Assembly (NCBI GenBank): GCA_964581895.1
Contig: CAZOPR010000003.1
Location: forward strand, 62,001 to 126,000
DNA length: 64,000 nt
Direction of reading: 5' to 3'
Source: Exilispira sp964581895
GTDB taxonomy: Bacteria; Spirochaetota; JAAYUW01
Shown here: piece by piece, positions 9,318 to 18,731 of the stretch
How the letters are laid out: each line of letters begins with the position of its first letter
Position numbering within the stretch: position 1 is the first letter of the stretch
Translations under genes and position numbers: made by a program
The notes under the pieces: generated by a model
What the model was told of the DNA's origin: nothing
Seen by the model: only the letters and a program-made list of their open reading frames with translations
Databases searched by the model: none

Positions 9318-12215
9318 TTAATTTTTATTTTCTTCGATTTCCTTTTTTAAGTAAAAAGAAGTATACGAATTTTCAAAAGATAAAAACTGCTCCATATAGC
9401 CTTGAAAGACAAGATTACCACCTTGATCTCCACCTTCGGGTCCTAAATCAATAATATAATCTGCCGATTTTATTAAATCAAGATTATGCTCTATCACTAC
9501 GACAGTATTTCCATTGTCTACCAATCTTTGCAAAATTGCAATCAACTTTTTAATATCATCAAAATGAAGTCCAGTAGTTGGTTCATCAAGAAAGTATATG
9601 TTTGAAATACCATTTTTACTTGTTTTCCCGAGTTCTCTTGTCAATTTCAATCTTTGAGCCTCACCACCAGATAAAGTGGTAGCAGACTGACCAAGTTTTA
9701 TATATCCAAGGCCAACATCAATTAAAAGTTTCAATTTATTGGCTATTGATGGTATTGTACTGAAAAAATCATATGCTTCGTCGACTGAAAGATCTAATAT
9801 ATCTGCTATATTTTTACCTTTAAATAAAACTTCAAGAGTTTGAGAATTAAATCTTTTCCCCTTGCATACTTCACATTTAACTGAAATATCTGGTAAAAAA
9901 TGCATATGTATGGTAGTTTCACCTTCTCCTTGACAATGTTCACACCTTCCACCTTTAACATTGAAAGAAAAACGCCCCTGATTATAACCTCTTGCCTTTG
10001 ATTCTGGCAAAGAAGCATAAAGTGCTCTGATATGATCAAAAACCTTTGAATATGTTGCTGGATTTGATCTTGGAGTTCTACCAATTGGAGACTGATCTAT
10101 ATGGTATACAGAGTTGATAAATTCAAAACCTTCTATGCTTTTGTAAAAAGAAGCAAGTTCAGAATTCTTTTTTTTAAATGATTTTTCATATTGTAAAGCT
10201 GGATATAATAAATCTATTATTAAACTTGATTTGCCAGACCCTGAAACTCCAGTTATGACAGTAAATGTCTCTAAAGGTATCTCTACATTTATATTTTTTA
10301 GGTTGTGAAGGGAAGCTTTTTTTATTTTGATGAATTTGCCATTTCCTTTTCTTCTTTTTTCAGGTAGTTTTATGGTTTTAGTTCCAACTAGATAATCAGC
10401 TGTAAGAGTCTTTGATTTTAAAAGCTGATCAACTGACCCTTCAAACATAACCTTCCCGCCATTTAACCCTGCTTGTGGTCCTAAATCTATTATATAATCT
10501 GCTTCAAGCATTGTCTGTTTATCATGTTCAACTACAATTAAAGTATTTCCTATGCTTTGCAGTTCTTTCAATGCATTGATAAGTTTTTCATTATCCTTTT
10601 GATGAAGTCCAATGGTTGGTTCATCAAGAACATACATCACACCAGAAAGCTGACTACCTATCTGAGTTGCCAGATGTATCCTTTGTGCTTCTCCACCAGA
10701 TAATGTATAGGATTTTCTATCTAATGTAATATAACCAAGGCCAACATCATTCAAAAATTTTAAACGACTTATTATTTCTTTTAAGATTTCTTTTACAATT
10801 ATCTGTTTAGTTTCAGATAGTTTAAGATTTTTTATGAAATCAAGGCATTTTTCGACAGAATTTCGAGTAAATTCTATAACATTAACCCCTTCAATTTTAA
10901 TTGAAAGAGCATAACTATTTAATCTATCGCCATTACATTTTGTGCAGATACTTTCTCTCATATATTGCTCTAACCATTGGCGAATATCTTCTGAGTTTGT
11001 TTCATTATATCTTCTATATAGTAAAGGAATAATTCCTTCAAATACTTTTTTCCCTGTATATTCACTTTTTTCAGATTTATAGGAAACTGTTATCTCTTTT
11101 TGACTTCCATATAAAAGTAAATCCATTTTTTCTTTAGGTATATTTTCTAATGGCTTATCTAAAGCAATACCATAAGATTTGCAAGCTGAGCTTATTATTG
11201 AACCAAACCAGCTATTTTCATCGTAGGAAAATGGTATTATTGCACCTTCTTCTATTGATAAAGTAAAATCAATAATTTTTTCAACATCAAATTCTAAATT
11301 TACACCAAGCCCATGACATGCTTCACATGCACCTTCAGGGGCATTAAATGAAAATAGCGCTGGAGTAATATCTGGATAGGATATATCACAGTTGGGGCAG
11401 GCAAGTTTTGTCGAGTAGAGAATATCTTTATTATTTTTATTTTCTTTATTATCTATATTTTCTTTATTTTCTTTTTCAGCATCGATTATTCTTATTAAAA
11501 CTTTATCATTACCATATTTTATTGCCTGTTCGACAGATTCAAATATTCTTTTTTTCTTATCCAAAGCTATCTGAATTCTATCAACGACAATATAAATATC
11601 ATGCTTTTCATTTTTATTCAGCTCGATATTTTGATCTAAGGTGTATTCCTTATCATCAGCTATGACTCTATAAAAGCCAATTTTTCTTAAATTTTCAAAG
11701 TCATTCTTATAGGTTCCTTTTTTATTTATGGCATAAGGAGATAAAATCATAATTTTAGTTCCTTGAGGCAACAAAAATATAGAGTTAACAATCTGGTCTA
11801 TAGACTGTTTTTCAAGTTTTCTACCACATCTATAGCAATATACTTCAGCAGCATTTGTATATAAAAGACGAAGATAATCATAAATTTCTGTAATAGTTCC
11901 AACAGTTGATCTTGGATTTCTATTTAATTTTTTCTGCTCTATGGATATGGCTGGCGATAATCCTTCGATATAGTCAACATCAGGCTTTTTCATCAGTCCC
12001 AAAAACTGCCTTGCGTATGATGAAAGACTTTCAACATATCTTCTTTGCCCTTCTGCATATAATGTATCAAAGGCTAAAGAAGATTTACCTGAACCTGAGA
12101 CTCCTGTTATAACTGTAAATGAATTTCTTGGAATAGTAACAGAGATGTTTTTAAGGTTATGTTCTCTTGCACCAACAATTTTTATATCTTGTAAATTAAT
12201 CTTTACTTTTCCCAT
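9318..12215 (-). CDS. uvrA: Excinuclease ABC subunit A
   Basis: UvrA is the damage-recognition ATPase of nucleotide excision repair, acting with UvrB and UvrC. The 965-residue length is normal. Both ABC modules are complete: Walker A GVSGSGKSSLAFD near residue 38 and GVSGSGKSSLIID in the second half, two LSGGEAQR signatures, and LDEPTIGLH / LDEPTTGLH Walker B motifs. Zinc-binding pairs are present (CYRC, CPNC...CEAC, CTKC, CEHC...CEVC). A short lysine/asparagine-rich insertion near residues 250-268 is probably a lineage-specific loop. AGGA lies upstream of the ATG. It precedes the SLH and lptD genes; uvrB and uvrC are not in the window. Confidence 0.98.
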   Translation of the reverse strand: MGKVKINLQDIKIVGAREHNLKNISVTIPRNSFTVITGVSGSGKSSLAFDTLYAEGQRRYVESLSSYARQFLGLMKKPDVDYIEGLSPAISIEQKKLNRNPRSTVGTITEIYDYLRLLYTNAAEVYCYRCGRKLEKQSIDQIVNSIFLLPQGTKIMILSPYAINKKGTYKNDFENLRKIGFYRVIADDKEYTLDQNIELNKNEKHDIYIVVDRIQIALDKKKRIFESVEQAIKYGNDKVLIRIIDAEKENKENIDNKENKNNKDILYSTKLACPNCDISYPDITPALFSFNAPEGACEACHGLGVNLEFDVEKIIDFTLSIEEGAIIPFSYDENSWFGSIISSACKSYGIALDKPLENIPKEKMDLLLYGSQKEITVSYKSEKSEYTGKKVFEGIIPLLYRRYNETNSEDIRQWLEQYMRESICTKCNGDRLNSYALSIKIEGVNVIEFTRNSVEKCLDFIKNLKLSETKQIIVKEILKEIISRLKFLNDVGLGYITLDRKSYTLSGGEAQRIHLATQIGSQLSGVMYVLDEPTIGLHQKDNEKLINALKELQSIGNTLIVVEHDKQTMLEADYIIDLGPQAGLNGGKVMFEGSVDQLLKSKTLTADYLVGTKTIKLPEKRRKGNGKFIKIKKASLHNLKNINVEIPLETFTVITGVSGSGKSSLIIDLLYPALQYEKSFKKKNSELASFYKSIEGFEFINSVYHIDQSPIGRTPRSNPATYSKVFDHIRALYASLPESKARGYNQGRFSFNVKGGRCEHCQGEGETTIHMHFLPDISVKCEVCKGKRFNSQTLEVLFKGKNIADILDLSVDEAYDFFSTIPSIANKLKLLIDVGLGYIKLGQSATTLSGGEAQRLKLTRELGKTSKNGISNIYFLDEPTTGLHFDDIKKLIAILQRLVDNGNTVVVIEHNLDLIKSADYIIDLGPEGGDQGGNLVFQGYMEQFLSFENSYTSFYLKKEIEENKN

Positions 12216-12312
12216 ATTATTTAATCCTGATCAAATAAATTTTAGTAGTATTTAGATAATAAAGTTAAAATAAATATCTTTTGTTTTTAAAATTTTTTTT
12301 AACTTATTTATT

Positions 12313-13158
12313 TTATAAATATTTTACAAATTCTAAAGATTTAATATTCTTTCTGTGATAAGCTAATTTAAATAAATTTGATAAAAAGAAAAGAAGATTA
12401 TTTAAAATTTTTATTTCATATTTTTCCAGGATATTAAGGTGATAATAGATTTTATCAAAACTTTCAGCATTAAAATCTAGAATAGAAAATATATGCTTTG
12501 GACATTTTAAGTAATTTTGACTTTGAAAATCTAATCCATTGAATCTTGATTGATTATACAAAGGTTTATTAAAATCATTTTGATTTGACTTCGTTTGATC
12601 AGGTTCAAATTGATTAAAATCTAACTTATTTGTTATGATAAATTGATTATGGTAAAGATCGAAAAATAAATTTGATTCTGAAATCATTTCCTGTTCATAA
12701 TTATCAAATGAAAAACTAATCTCTCCAGAATTCGATATAAGATAATAAATAAATAAAATGACTAATGATAAATAACTTTTTATATCAACATTCAATTGCT
12801 TAATCAAAAAATCAATAAAATATTTTACCTTTTTATAATCAATATTTGATTTTTCACCTTCAACTAGAGAGTTTTTTAGCAAATCAGATAAAATTGCACA
12901 GGTAATGATTTTTTTGTAGTCAGTTTTTAAGGCTGAAAATTCATCAATAATTTCAAAATCAAATCTATTACCTTTTTTTTGAATTTCATACGAAATAATC
13001 ATAAAATAGTCTAATCTATTATATTTATCAAAAAGATTAAAAGAATTTTTAGGTGGATAAATGAAAAATTTTTCTAAAATTGAATCCTTTGAAAATATTA
13101 AAATAGTTTTATTATTTATCCCGAAATTTATTGTATCAATTACCAATCCTTCATTCAT
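12313..13158 (-). CDS. recO: Divergent RecO-like recombination mediator
   Basis: RecO helps load RecA onto single-stranded DNA in the RecFOR pathway. The 281-residue product is not an obvious match at first reading, but the pieces fit: an N-terminal beta segment (EGLVIDTINFGINNKTILIF), a helical segment like the RecO motif around ESFRALREDL (here DEFSALKTDYKKIITCA), and a C-terminal end resembling the usual EYHLG.PLKS (here AYHRKNIKSLEF). The zinc-finger region is absent and replaced by an Asn/Gln/Phe-rich stretch at about residues 180-220. Gene order phoH-pgpH-ybeY-corC-recO supports the call. It overlaps corC by eight bases. Confidence 0.65.
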   Translation of the reverse strand: MNEGLVIDTINFGINNKTILIFSKDSILEKFFIYPPKNSFNLFDKYNRLDYFMIISYEIQKKGNRFDFEIIDEFSALKTDYKKIITCAILSDLLKNSLVEGEKSNIDYKKVKYFIDFLIKQLNVDIKSYLSLVILFIYYLISNSGEISFSFDNYEQEMISESNLFFDLYHNQFIITNKLDFNQFEPDQTKSNQNDFNKPLYNQSRFNGLDFQSQNYLKCPKHIFSILDFNAESFDKIYYHLNILEKYEIKILNNLLFFLSNLFKLAYHRKNIKSLEFVKYL

Positions 13159-13954
13159 TATCCAGCTCTTTTATTTTAAGAAGAACCTTATCTATTTTGT
13201 ATCCAGTCATTGAATGAATCAAAAATTCACAATTTTGATATGTAAAACTATCTCCTTTTTTGGGAATATCTCCTAAGTTTTCCATTATGAAACCTCCAAG
13301 AGTATCTGCCAGATCCTCTGGAAGTGAAAGTTTTAACTCTTCATTTAAGTCAAAAATTGAGATTTTTGAAGTTATCAAAAATTCATTTTCAGAAATTTTT
13401 TCTATCAGCTTTTCTTCTCTATCATATTCATCAAAAATTTCTCCGACTATTTCTTCAAGTATATCCTCAAGGCAGACAATACCAGAAAAGCCACCATATT
13501 CATCCAATACTATAGCTATATGTATCTTTTTTTCTTTAAATTCTCTCAATAGATCTGAAACCTTTTTTGTTTCTGGTATAAAAAAAGGTTCTCTTAATAT
13601 CTTTTTTATATTTATTTCTGCTTTTTGTTCTTTGAAAAAATACTTTAACAAATCTTTGGCATATAAAACCCCAACAATATTATCTATAGATTCATCATAA
13701 GCTGGGATTCTCGAATGACCACAATCTATTATTTTATCAAAAATTTTATCAAGAGGTTCATTTACATCTATCGAATCAACATCTATTCTTGGTTTCATTA
13801 TCTCATGAGCATAGGTATCAGATAGAGCAATAATACCATTTATCATTTTAATCTGCTCTTTTTTTAAGTCTTTTAAGCTACTTTGATCAGGAATTTCTTC
13901 ATCTTTTGATTTTGACTCTTTTTTACTTGAAAAAAGCGAACGGAAAAAATTCAT
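13151..13954 (-). CDS. CorC/HlyC-type CBS-pair protein
   Basis: The 267-residue protein has the two CBS domains (about residues 50-175, with MKPRIDVDSID, GHSRIPAYDES and LDEYGGFSGIVCLEDILEEI) and the C-terminal CorC_HlyC domain (LGGFIMENLGDIPKKGDSF). It lacks the N-terminal DUF21 membrane domain, as in the soluble CorC proteins linked to Mg2+/Co2+ efflux or membrane integrity. It overlaps ybeY by four bases and recO by eight, so it sits in the middle of a translationally coupled set. Its biochemical role is uncertain. Confidence 0.9.
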   Translation of the reverse strand: MNFFRSLFSSKKESKSKDEEIPDQSSLKDLKKEQIKMINGIIALSDTYAHEIMKPRIDVDSIDVNEPLDKIFDKIIDCGHSRIPAYDESIDNIVGVLYAKDLLKYFFKEQKAEINIKKILREPFFIPETKKVSDLLREFKEKKIHIAIVLDEYGGFSGIVCLEDILEEIVGEIFDEYDREEKLIEKISENEFLITSKISIFDLNEELKLSLPEDLADTLGGFIMENLGDIPKKGDSFTYQNCEFLIHSMTGYKIDKVLLKIKELDNE

Positions 13955-14406
13955 ATACTAATATACCTCCCTAAAAGCTCTTCGGTTTTTTCCTCTATAA
14001 TTTCATAGTCTTTATCTGTATCATGGTTATAACCAAGTAAATGCAAATATGAATGAAATATCATATATACTAAAGTATTTTCAACAGTTTCTTCTTCCAT
14101 TTCGGCTCTTTTGATAATGTTTTCAAAAGATACTACTATCTCCCCTATAAAATCTTTTTCATTTAATGATGGAAATGATAGTACATCAGTTACTTTATCT
14201 ATATTTCTATATTTTAAGTTCAATAATTTTATAGTATCTTCCTTTACAAAATATAAAGAAAAACCATTTTCATTTTTATAAATTTCAAAAATAGATTTTT
14301 TTATCTTATTTAAAATTTTTTCAAAATCTGGTAAATATTTTATTATCAAATCCTTCTGATTTTCATCTTCAAAATCATATAAAATGTTTATAAGCCTTTG
14401 CTTCAT
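13951..14406 (-). CDS. ybeY: Endoribonuclease YbeY (16S rRNA maturation)
   Basis: YbeY is a zinc endoribonuclease involved in 16S rRNA 3' end maturation and ribosome quality control. The 151-residue product has the zinc motif HSYLHLLGYNH with His118, His122 and His128, and the conserved strand TDVLSFPS near residue 83 followed by GEIVVSFE. Length is normal. It overlaps pgpH and corC by four bases each. The neighbourhood phoH-pgpH-ybeY is widespread in bacteria. Confidence 0.96.
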   Translation of the reverse strand: MKQRLINILYDFEDENQKDLIIKYLPDFEKILNKIKKSIFEIYKNENGFSLYFVKEDTIKLLNLKYRNIDKVTDVLSFPSLNEKDFIGEIVVSFENIIKRAEMEEETVENTLVYMIFHSYLHLLGYNHDTDKDYEIIEEKTEELLGRYISI

Positions 14407-16619
14407 CTGTTTTCTTCTTCCAATTTTTTAAGTTCTTTTTCATCAGGATAATTTACCCTGTTGTGATACATTGAATACAAACTATTTATAATAGATTTTT
14501 TAATAAAATAAAGGTCTTTTAATGTTATTGGTGATTCCTCTAATTGTCCTTCTTTAGATTTGTTGGCTATCACATCTTCAACCATTTTTTCAATGCTTTT
14601 TTTATCGGTATTTTTTAGTGTCCTTGATGCTGCTTCTATCGAATCCGCAATCATAATAATTGCAGCTTCTTTAGTTTTTGGCTTAGGATAGTTGTAACAG
14701 AAATTAATCTTATTAACATTTTCAAGCTTTTTTTCAAGTGCTTTAACATAAAAATAACTTATTAAAGATGTGCCATGATGTTCTTCAATAATATCTATTA
14801 CCTCTTTGGGAAGATGAAGTTTTTGGGCTTCTATAACGCCATATTTAACATGATTTTTTATTATTGTTACAGCCATATTAGGATTTAATACTTCGACTGT
14901 AGGATTTTCCCCATGTTGATTTTCGACAAAATATTTAGAGTATCTGATTTTACCAATATCATGGTATAGACCTCCAGCCTTAGCAATATATGGATTGCAG
15001 TTACAACTTGCTGCTGCTTTTTCAGCTAAAGTTGCAACAATAACCGAATGATGGTAGGTTCCTGGTGCTTTTAGCATAAAATCAGAAAAAAATTGGTTAT
15101 TTAAATCACATATTTCAAGAAGCTTTGAATTGGTTGGGAAGTTGAAGATATTTTCTATGATTGGCGTCAACCCAAAAAATAATATCATAGAAATAAAGAT
15201 ATTCAAAATTCCAGAAATTAATAGCTCTACTATTTTATAACTTTTGAAAAATAGGAAATTTACCATTAATGAGAAAATAATAGTAACTAATAAAGAAAAA
15301 GCGATTCTTGAAAAAACAGTTTTTTTATAGCTATGAAGTTGTATTGGAAAGGAAACTAATGCTGTAAATAATAGAAGTCCATAAAATAAAAGTATATAAT
15401 CAAAATTTGTTATTACAAAAAGTATAAAAAGAAGTGAAAGATATACTAGAAATTTTTCCTTGTCAGAATAAGCAAACTCTACTAAAAGGATCAATAATAA
15501 TATAGGAAAACTAAAAAAAGATGGAATAAAACTTAATGATTTTAATTCATATAAGATATAAAAACAGTTAGATAAAAATAGAAGAATAAAAAAATAAACG
15601 GAATATCTTTTGTATAATTTGAAAGAATTTGAAAAACTAAAAAGATAAAACGCCAGTATTAAACCAGTAAACATTAATATTACGAAGGAAGATAGGATTA
15701 TTATTATAAGGTTACTTCTAACTGATTTTTGAATAAGCATCAGCAGTCTTTTCTTTTCAGCACTGATTTTTTCGCCTTTCTTGACTAATATTGTTCCAGA
15801 AGTTAGATTAATTCTTTTTGGAGTAAAATTATCCAAAACATTCTTTTTTATTTCATCAGTTTGGAGCTGGTCATATATTAAATTTTCTTTTAAGTTGTTT
15901 TTTATAAAATCTAAAAAAATCTCTTTTTCATCAGGAAGTAGATTCTCTTCAAAATCTGTCCCATCAAATATTTGGTTGAAAATTTCTTCGATTTTTTCAT
16001 CTTTTTTATCTTCTGTTATAAATGCATCTGTTGTCATCTCCTTTCTTATTGTATCAAACTGCCTATACCAATCAACATAAATCAGTTTTTTTGAGTTTGT
16101 TATTAAATCATTTTGAGACAAACTTGAAACACCTTTACTATAAATAGAATATATAAAAGTTCTCATGGATTTTACAAGAGATGAATTATCTGTTATTTGA
16201 ATCAAAATAGGAATAACCCTGCTACTTGTTATATTTAAATCAGTTTTGCTTTTAATATATTTTTCAATCTCCTGTGGTATCGGCCTTTCTATTGAAATGT
16301 AATTGAAAAGTTTTTCAAAATATCCCCATTGACGATAAAATACAGAATCATAGATATTGTATACAGGTGGGATTTCCTGCAAAAATATTTTTTTCTCCTC
16401 TTCAGATTTTAACTCATCTACGATAGAGATATCTTTATTTATTATTATATCTTCTTTTGCTATATCATTAATATCTGGATTTATCTTAATATTATTAATG
16501 ATAAAAGTCTGAAATAATAGATAAAAAATCAAAAAGATAAAATATAAAGAAAAAAATATGATAATTTGAGAATTTTTATTTGATAATATATGATTATTAT
16601 TTCTGTATTTTTTGTTCAT
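14403..16619 (-). CDS. pgpH: PgpH-type 7TM-HD membrane phosphohydrolase (cyclic di-AMP phosphodiesterase family)
   Basis: The 738-residue protein has one N-terminal membrane helix (about 20-45), a large extracytoplasmic 7TMR-HDED region (about 50-300), seven transmembrane helices (about 305-500) and a cytoplasmic HD domain with GTYHHSVIVA, GGLYHDIGKI and KNHVKYGV metal-binding motifs. Characterised PgpH proteins hydrolyse cyclic di-AMP. It starts inside the end of phoH (23-base overlap) and overlaps ybeY by four bases. No diadenylate cyclase gene is in the window. Confidence 0.93.
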   Translation of the reverse strand: MNKKYRNNNHILSNKNSQIIIFFSLYFIFLIFYLLFQTFIINNIKINPDINDIAKEDIIINKDISIVDELKSEEEKKIFLQEIPPVYNIYDSVFYRQWGYFEKLFNYISIERPIPQEIEKYIKSKTDLNITSSRVIPILIQITDNSSLVKSMRTFIYSIYSKGVSSLSQNDLITNSKKLIYVDWYRQFDTIRKEMTTDAFITEDKKDEKIEEIFNQIFDGTDFEENLLPDEKEIFLDFIKNNLKENLIYDQLQTDEIKKNVLDNFTPKRINLTSGTILVKKGEKISAEKKRLLMLIQKSVRSNLIIIILSSFVILMFTGLILAFYLFSFSNSFKLYKRYSVYFFILLFLSNCFYILYELKSLSFIPSFFSFPILLLILLVEFAYSDKEKFLVYLSLLFILFVITNFDYILLFYGLLLFTALVSFPIQLHSYKKTVFSRIAFSLLVTIIFSLMVNFLFFKSYKIVELLISGILNIFISMILFFGLTPIIENIFNFPTNSKLLEICDLNNQFFSDFMLKAPGTYHHSVIVATLAEKAAASCNCNPYIAKAGGLYHDIGKIRYSKYFVENQHGENPTVEVLNPNMAVTIIKNHVKYGVIEAQKLHLPKEVIDIIEEHHGTSLISYFYVKALEKKLENVNKINFCYNYPKPKTKEAAIIMIADSIEAASRTLKNTDKKSIEKMVEDVIANKSKEGQLEESPITLKDLYFIKKSIINSLYSMYHNRVNYPDEKELKKLEEENR

Positions 16620-17592
16620 ACTCTTCTAGAACATTTAGCATTTTTCTTACAAGACTATGTCTTATTATATCTTTTTTTTCAAATTCAATTATGGATATAT
16701 CTTTTATAGTTTTGAACAATTCTATAATAGAAGAAAGACCAGAATCACTTTTCTTTTCAAGGTCAATTTGAGTAATATCACCTGTGATTATAACTTTTGA
16801 ATGGAAACCCATTCTTGTTAAAAACATTTTTAACTGTGAATAGGTAGCGTTTTGTGCTTCATCAAGAATAATGATCGCATCATTTAAGGTTCTTCCTCTC
16901 ATATATGCTAAAGGGATTATTTCGATTATATCAGAATGAATAAGATATTCATAAGTCTGAGCACCTACAATATCGAAAATTGAATCATATAATGGTTTTA
17001 AGTAAGGACTGATTTTTTCTATAAAATCTCCAGGTAAAAACCCAAGCTTTTCACCAGCCTCCACAACAGGTCTGGTTAAAATAATTCTTTTATAATTGCT
17101 TGAAAAAAGCTGTTGCAAAGCAAATCCTACTGCAAGATAGGTTTTTCCAGTTCCTGCTGGGCCATAACATATAGTAAGATCATAATTTGCCATTGATTCA
17201 AAATAATGAATCTGATTTTCAGTTTTTGGTTCGATTTTCTTACCAATTCTTTGAAGTTTGATGGAATTTTTTACTCTATTTTCTGAGGTTAATAGATTAT
17301 TTTGCTCCGCCTGTTCAACAAGAAGTCTAACTTCATCGAAAGGTATATGACCATTTTTTTTTGCTATAGAAACTAAATTTTCAAATATAGCTAATATTAA
17401 AGATAACTTTTCCGGATAACCTTGAATTATATATTCATCATCACCGATATAAATATCTATCATAAAATGATTTTCAAGGTAACGAATGATAGAATCATTT
17501 ATCCCATTTACTATTGGAATAAGATTGCTATCAACTTTTATTTTACCTTCTGAAATTTTCAAAATATTATCATCACTCTTTTTTGATTTCAT
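16597..17592 (-). CDS. phoH: PhoH-like ATPase
   Basis: PhoH-like (YbeZ) ATPases are linked to RNA metabolism and work beside YbeY. The 331-residue product has a small N-terminal nucleic-acid-binding-like region, Walker A GPAGTGKTYLA near residue 140, the RPVVEAGEKLGFLPGD stretch characteristic of the family, Walker B IILDEAQNAT and the GDITQID sensor motif. It is the first gene of the phoH-pgpH-ybeY-corC-recO run. It is 22 bases downstream of bioY on the same strand, so it may be read through from there. Confidence 0.96.
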   Translation of the reverse strand: MKSKKSDDNILKISEGKIKVDSNLIPIVNGINDSIIRYLENHFMIDIYIGDDEYIIQGYPEKLSLILAIFENLVSIAKKNGHIPFDEVRLLVEQAEQNNLLTSENRVKNSIKLQRIGKKIEPKTENQIHYFESMANYDLTICYGPAGTGKTYLAVGFALQQLFSSNYKRIILTRPVVEAGEKLGFLPGDFIEKISPYLKPLYDSIFDIVGAQTYEYLIHSDIIEIIPLAYMRGRTLNDAIIILDEAQNATYSQLKMFLTRMGFHSKVIITGDITQIDLEKKSDSGLSSIIELFKTIKDISIIEFEKKDIIRHSLVRKMLNVLEEYEQKIQK

Positions 17593-17614
17593 TAATACTT
17601 GATTTCGCTATCGC

Positions 17615-18235
17615 TTATCCTTTAATTTCTTTTTTAGAGTATAATTTAGAAAATAAAAATAAGCAAATTATTAATTTATATATATCAAATAAAATAAAAG
17701 GCAATATGCCTGTAATAAATGCAATTTTTGGGTTTGTGAATCTTAAAAGACCTAAAAAACCAAAAAGATAGACTATAAAAATAGCTAACAAACCTTTTAT
17801 TGTCAAATTTACTAAAATATTTTGATTTAATTCTTTATTATTCCATTTTGTAGCTTGTATTTTAAATTCACTTTCATTTGCTAAAAAAGAGGTAAATAGA
17901 AATCCTAAAATATACCCACCTGTTGGACCAAGTAAAGCTTGAATTCCAACAGTAGAGGAGAATACTGGAAAAGATAAAAGACCAGATAATAAGTATGAAA
18001 AAATAGATAAAAATGCGATTTTCCTGCTTTCACTAAAAATTATAAAGAAAATGATAAGCATTTGAAATGTAAAAGGAACCTGGGAAAATGGTAAATAAAA
18101 TTTAATTTTTGCACTAATAGAAAGGCTAAAAAGATAAAATAATATTTTTATAAATATAAAAAAAAGCCTACCGAAATTGCTGTCAACATTTTCAAATTGA
18201 GCCTTATTTTCATTTCTATTCGATAATATATTCAT
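17615..18235 (-). CDS. bioY: BioY-like biotin transporter S component
   Basis: BioY is the membrane substrate-binding component of ECF biotin transporters. The 206-residue product is highly hydrophobic, with about six helices, and carries family signatures: PFSQVPFTFQML near residue 52, then SGLLSFPVF and GPTGGYILGF. The N-terminus is longer than usual and hydrophilic. GAGAGGA precedes the ATG at 18235. No bioM/bioN ATPase or biotin synthesis gene is nearby, so it works alone or with a shared energising module elsewhere. It probably leads the operon containing phoH. Confidence 0.88.
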   Translation of the reverse strand: MNILSNRNENKAQFENVDSNFGRLFFIFIKILFYLFSLSISAKIKFYLPFSQVPFTFQMLIIFFIIFSESRKIAFLSIFSYLLSGLLSFPVFSSTVGIQALLGPTGGYILGFLFTSFLANESEFKIQATKWNNKELNQNILVNLTIKGLLAIFIVYLFGFLGLLRFTNPKIAFITGILPFILFDIYKLIICLFLFSKLYSKKEIKG

Positions 18236-18391
18236 TTATTCCTCTCAAAATTTGTTTCATGAACTTTTTTACTATTTTCATAAAATATTGCAACCAAAAA
18301 AAATTTGGGAAAAATTATATAACGAAAATTGTTAATAAAAATAATAAAAGAAAAACTAAAGAAAAAATTACTATTATATTTTAGTAAACAA

Positions 18392-18399
18392 ACCGATAA
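18392..18399 (+). promoter_or_regulatory. Sigma-28 (FliA)-like -10 element upstream of the YjfB-like gene
   Basis: ACCGATAA matches the flagellar sigma -10 consensus GCCGATAA at seven of eight positions and lies 24 bases before the ATG at 18424. The matching TAAA -35 at the right spacing is not clear (ATTA is found instead), so the call rests on the -10 and on the probable motility role of the gene. Confidence 0.4.
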
Positions 18400-18423
18400 A
18401 ATAGATAAGAAAAGGAGTTTGAT

Positions 18424-18597
18424 ATGATAACCATGGAAGGTGTAAATGAATATCAAAACTCTCGAATCATCTTAAATGCACAAGTTTATTTTATCAAGAA
18501 GATGCTTGATGTAACAAAAGAACAACAGAATGTGATTCGAGAGAGTTTAAAAGACCCCCCAAACAATGCTGATTCAACCTTTACAAAGGTTGTATAA
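18424..18597 (+). CDS. Small YjfB-like putative motility protein (57 residues)
   Basis: ATG at 18424 follows a strong AAGGAG and the frame closes at TAA 18595-18597. The product begins MITMEGVNEYQNSRIILN and continues with AQVYFIKKMLDVTKEQ and NVIRESL: a short amphipathic helical protein with the pattern of the YjfB putative motility family (Ala/Gln helix, then a lysine-rich helix with a MLD core). The strong ribosome binding site, the codon use and the sigma-28-like -10 make the gene convincing, while the family call is tentative. Other flagellar genes (fliS, maf) lie elsewhere in the window. Confidence 0.7.
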   Translation: MITMEGVNEYQNSRIILNAQVYFIKKMLDVTKEQQNVIRESLKDPPNNADSTFTKVV

Positions 18598-18636
18598 TTA
18601 GTAAAAAAAACTGGTAAATAATTTTATTTTTTCTAG

Positions 18637-18663
18637 GTACCATTAAAGGGGGAAAAATGGTAC
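18637..18663 (+). promoter_or_regulatory. Inverted repeat holding the ribosome binding site of a leader ORF
   Basis: GTACCAT at 18637-18643 pairs perfectly with ATGGTAC at 18657-18663. The 13-base loop contains AAAGGGGG, a strong ribosome binding site, and the right arm contains the ATG of the 13-codon frame. The hairpin would expose the ribosome binding site and bury the start codon. It lies between the YjfB-like gene and tsaD. Confidence 0.4.
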
Positions 18664-18698
18664 AAAAATATTGCAAAAATGCATTAATATGCTTTTAA
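18657..18698 (+). CDS. Possible 13-residue leader peptide before tsaD
   Basis: A frame MVQKYCKNALICF runs from ATG 18657 to TAA 18696-18698. AAAGGGGG sits five bases upstream of the ATG, a better ribosome binding site than that of tsaD itself. The stop is followed one base later by the hairpin at 18700-18731. Leader peptide plus hairpin is the arrangement of a translation-dependent attenuator. Short frames like this arise by chance, so confidence is low. Confidence 0.3.
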   Translation: MVQKYCKNALICF

Positions 18699-18699
18699 T

Positions 18700-18731
18700 A
18701 AAGTAGCAGATGATTTTCATACTGCTACTTT
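18700..18731 (+). terminator. Terminator-like hairpin directly upstream of tsaD
   Basis: AAAGTAGCAG at 18700-18709 pairs perfectly with CTGCTACTTT at 18722-18731 (10-base stem, 12-base loop), followed by TATATTATT rather than a pure T run. It ends nine bases before the tsaD ATG. It may end the YjfB-like transcript or regulate tsaD by attenuation. Confidence 0.6.

Noticed and set aside
11408..11665. Plus-strand frame inside uvrA
   Set aside because: Shadow of uvrA; composition is an antisense artefact of the Lys/Asn-rich insertion.
18232..18456. Minus-strand 74-residue frame ending in ATGA overlap with bioY
   Set aside because: It needs a TTG start, has no ribosome binding site, shows no recognisable domain, and runs antisense through the start and promoter of the better supported YjfB-like gene.
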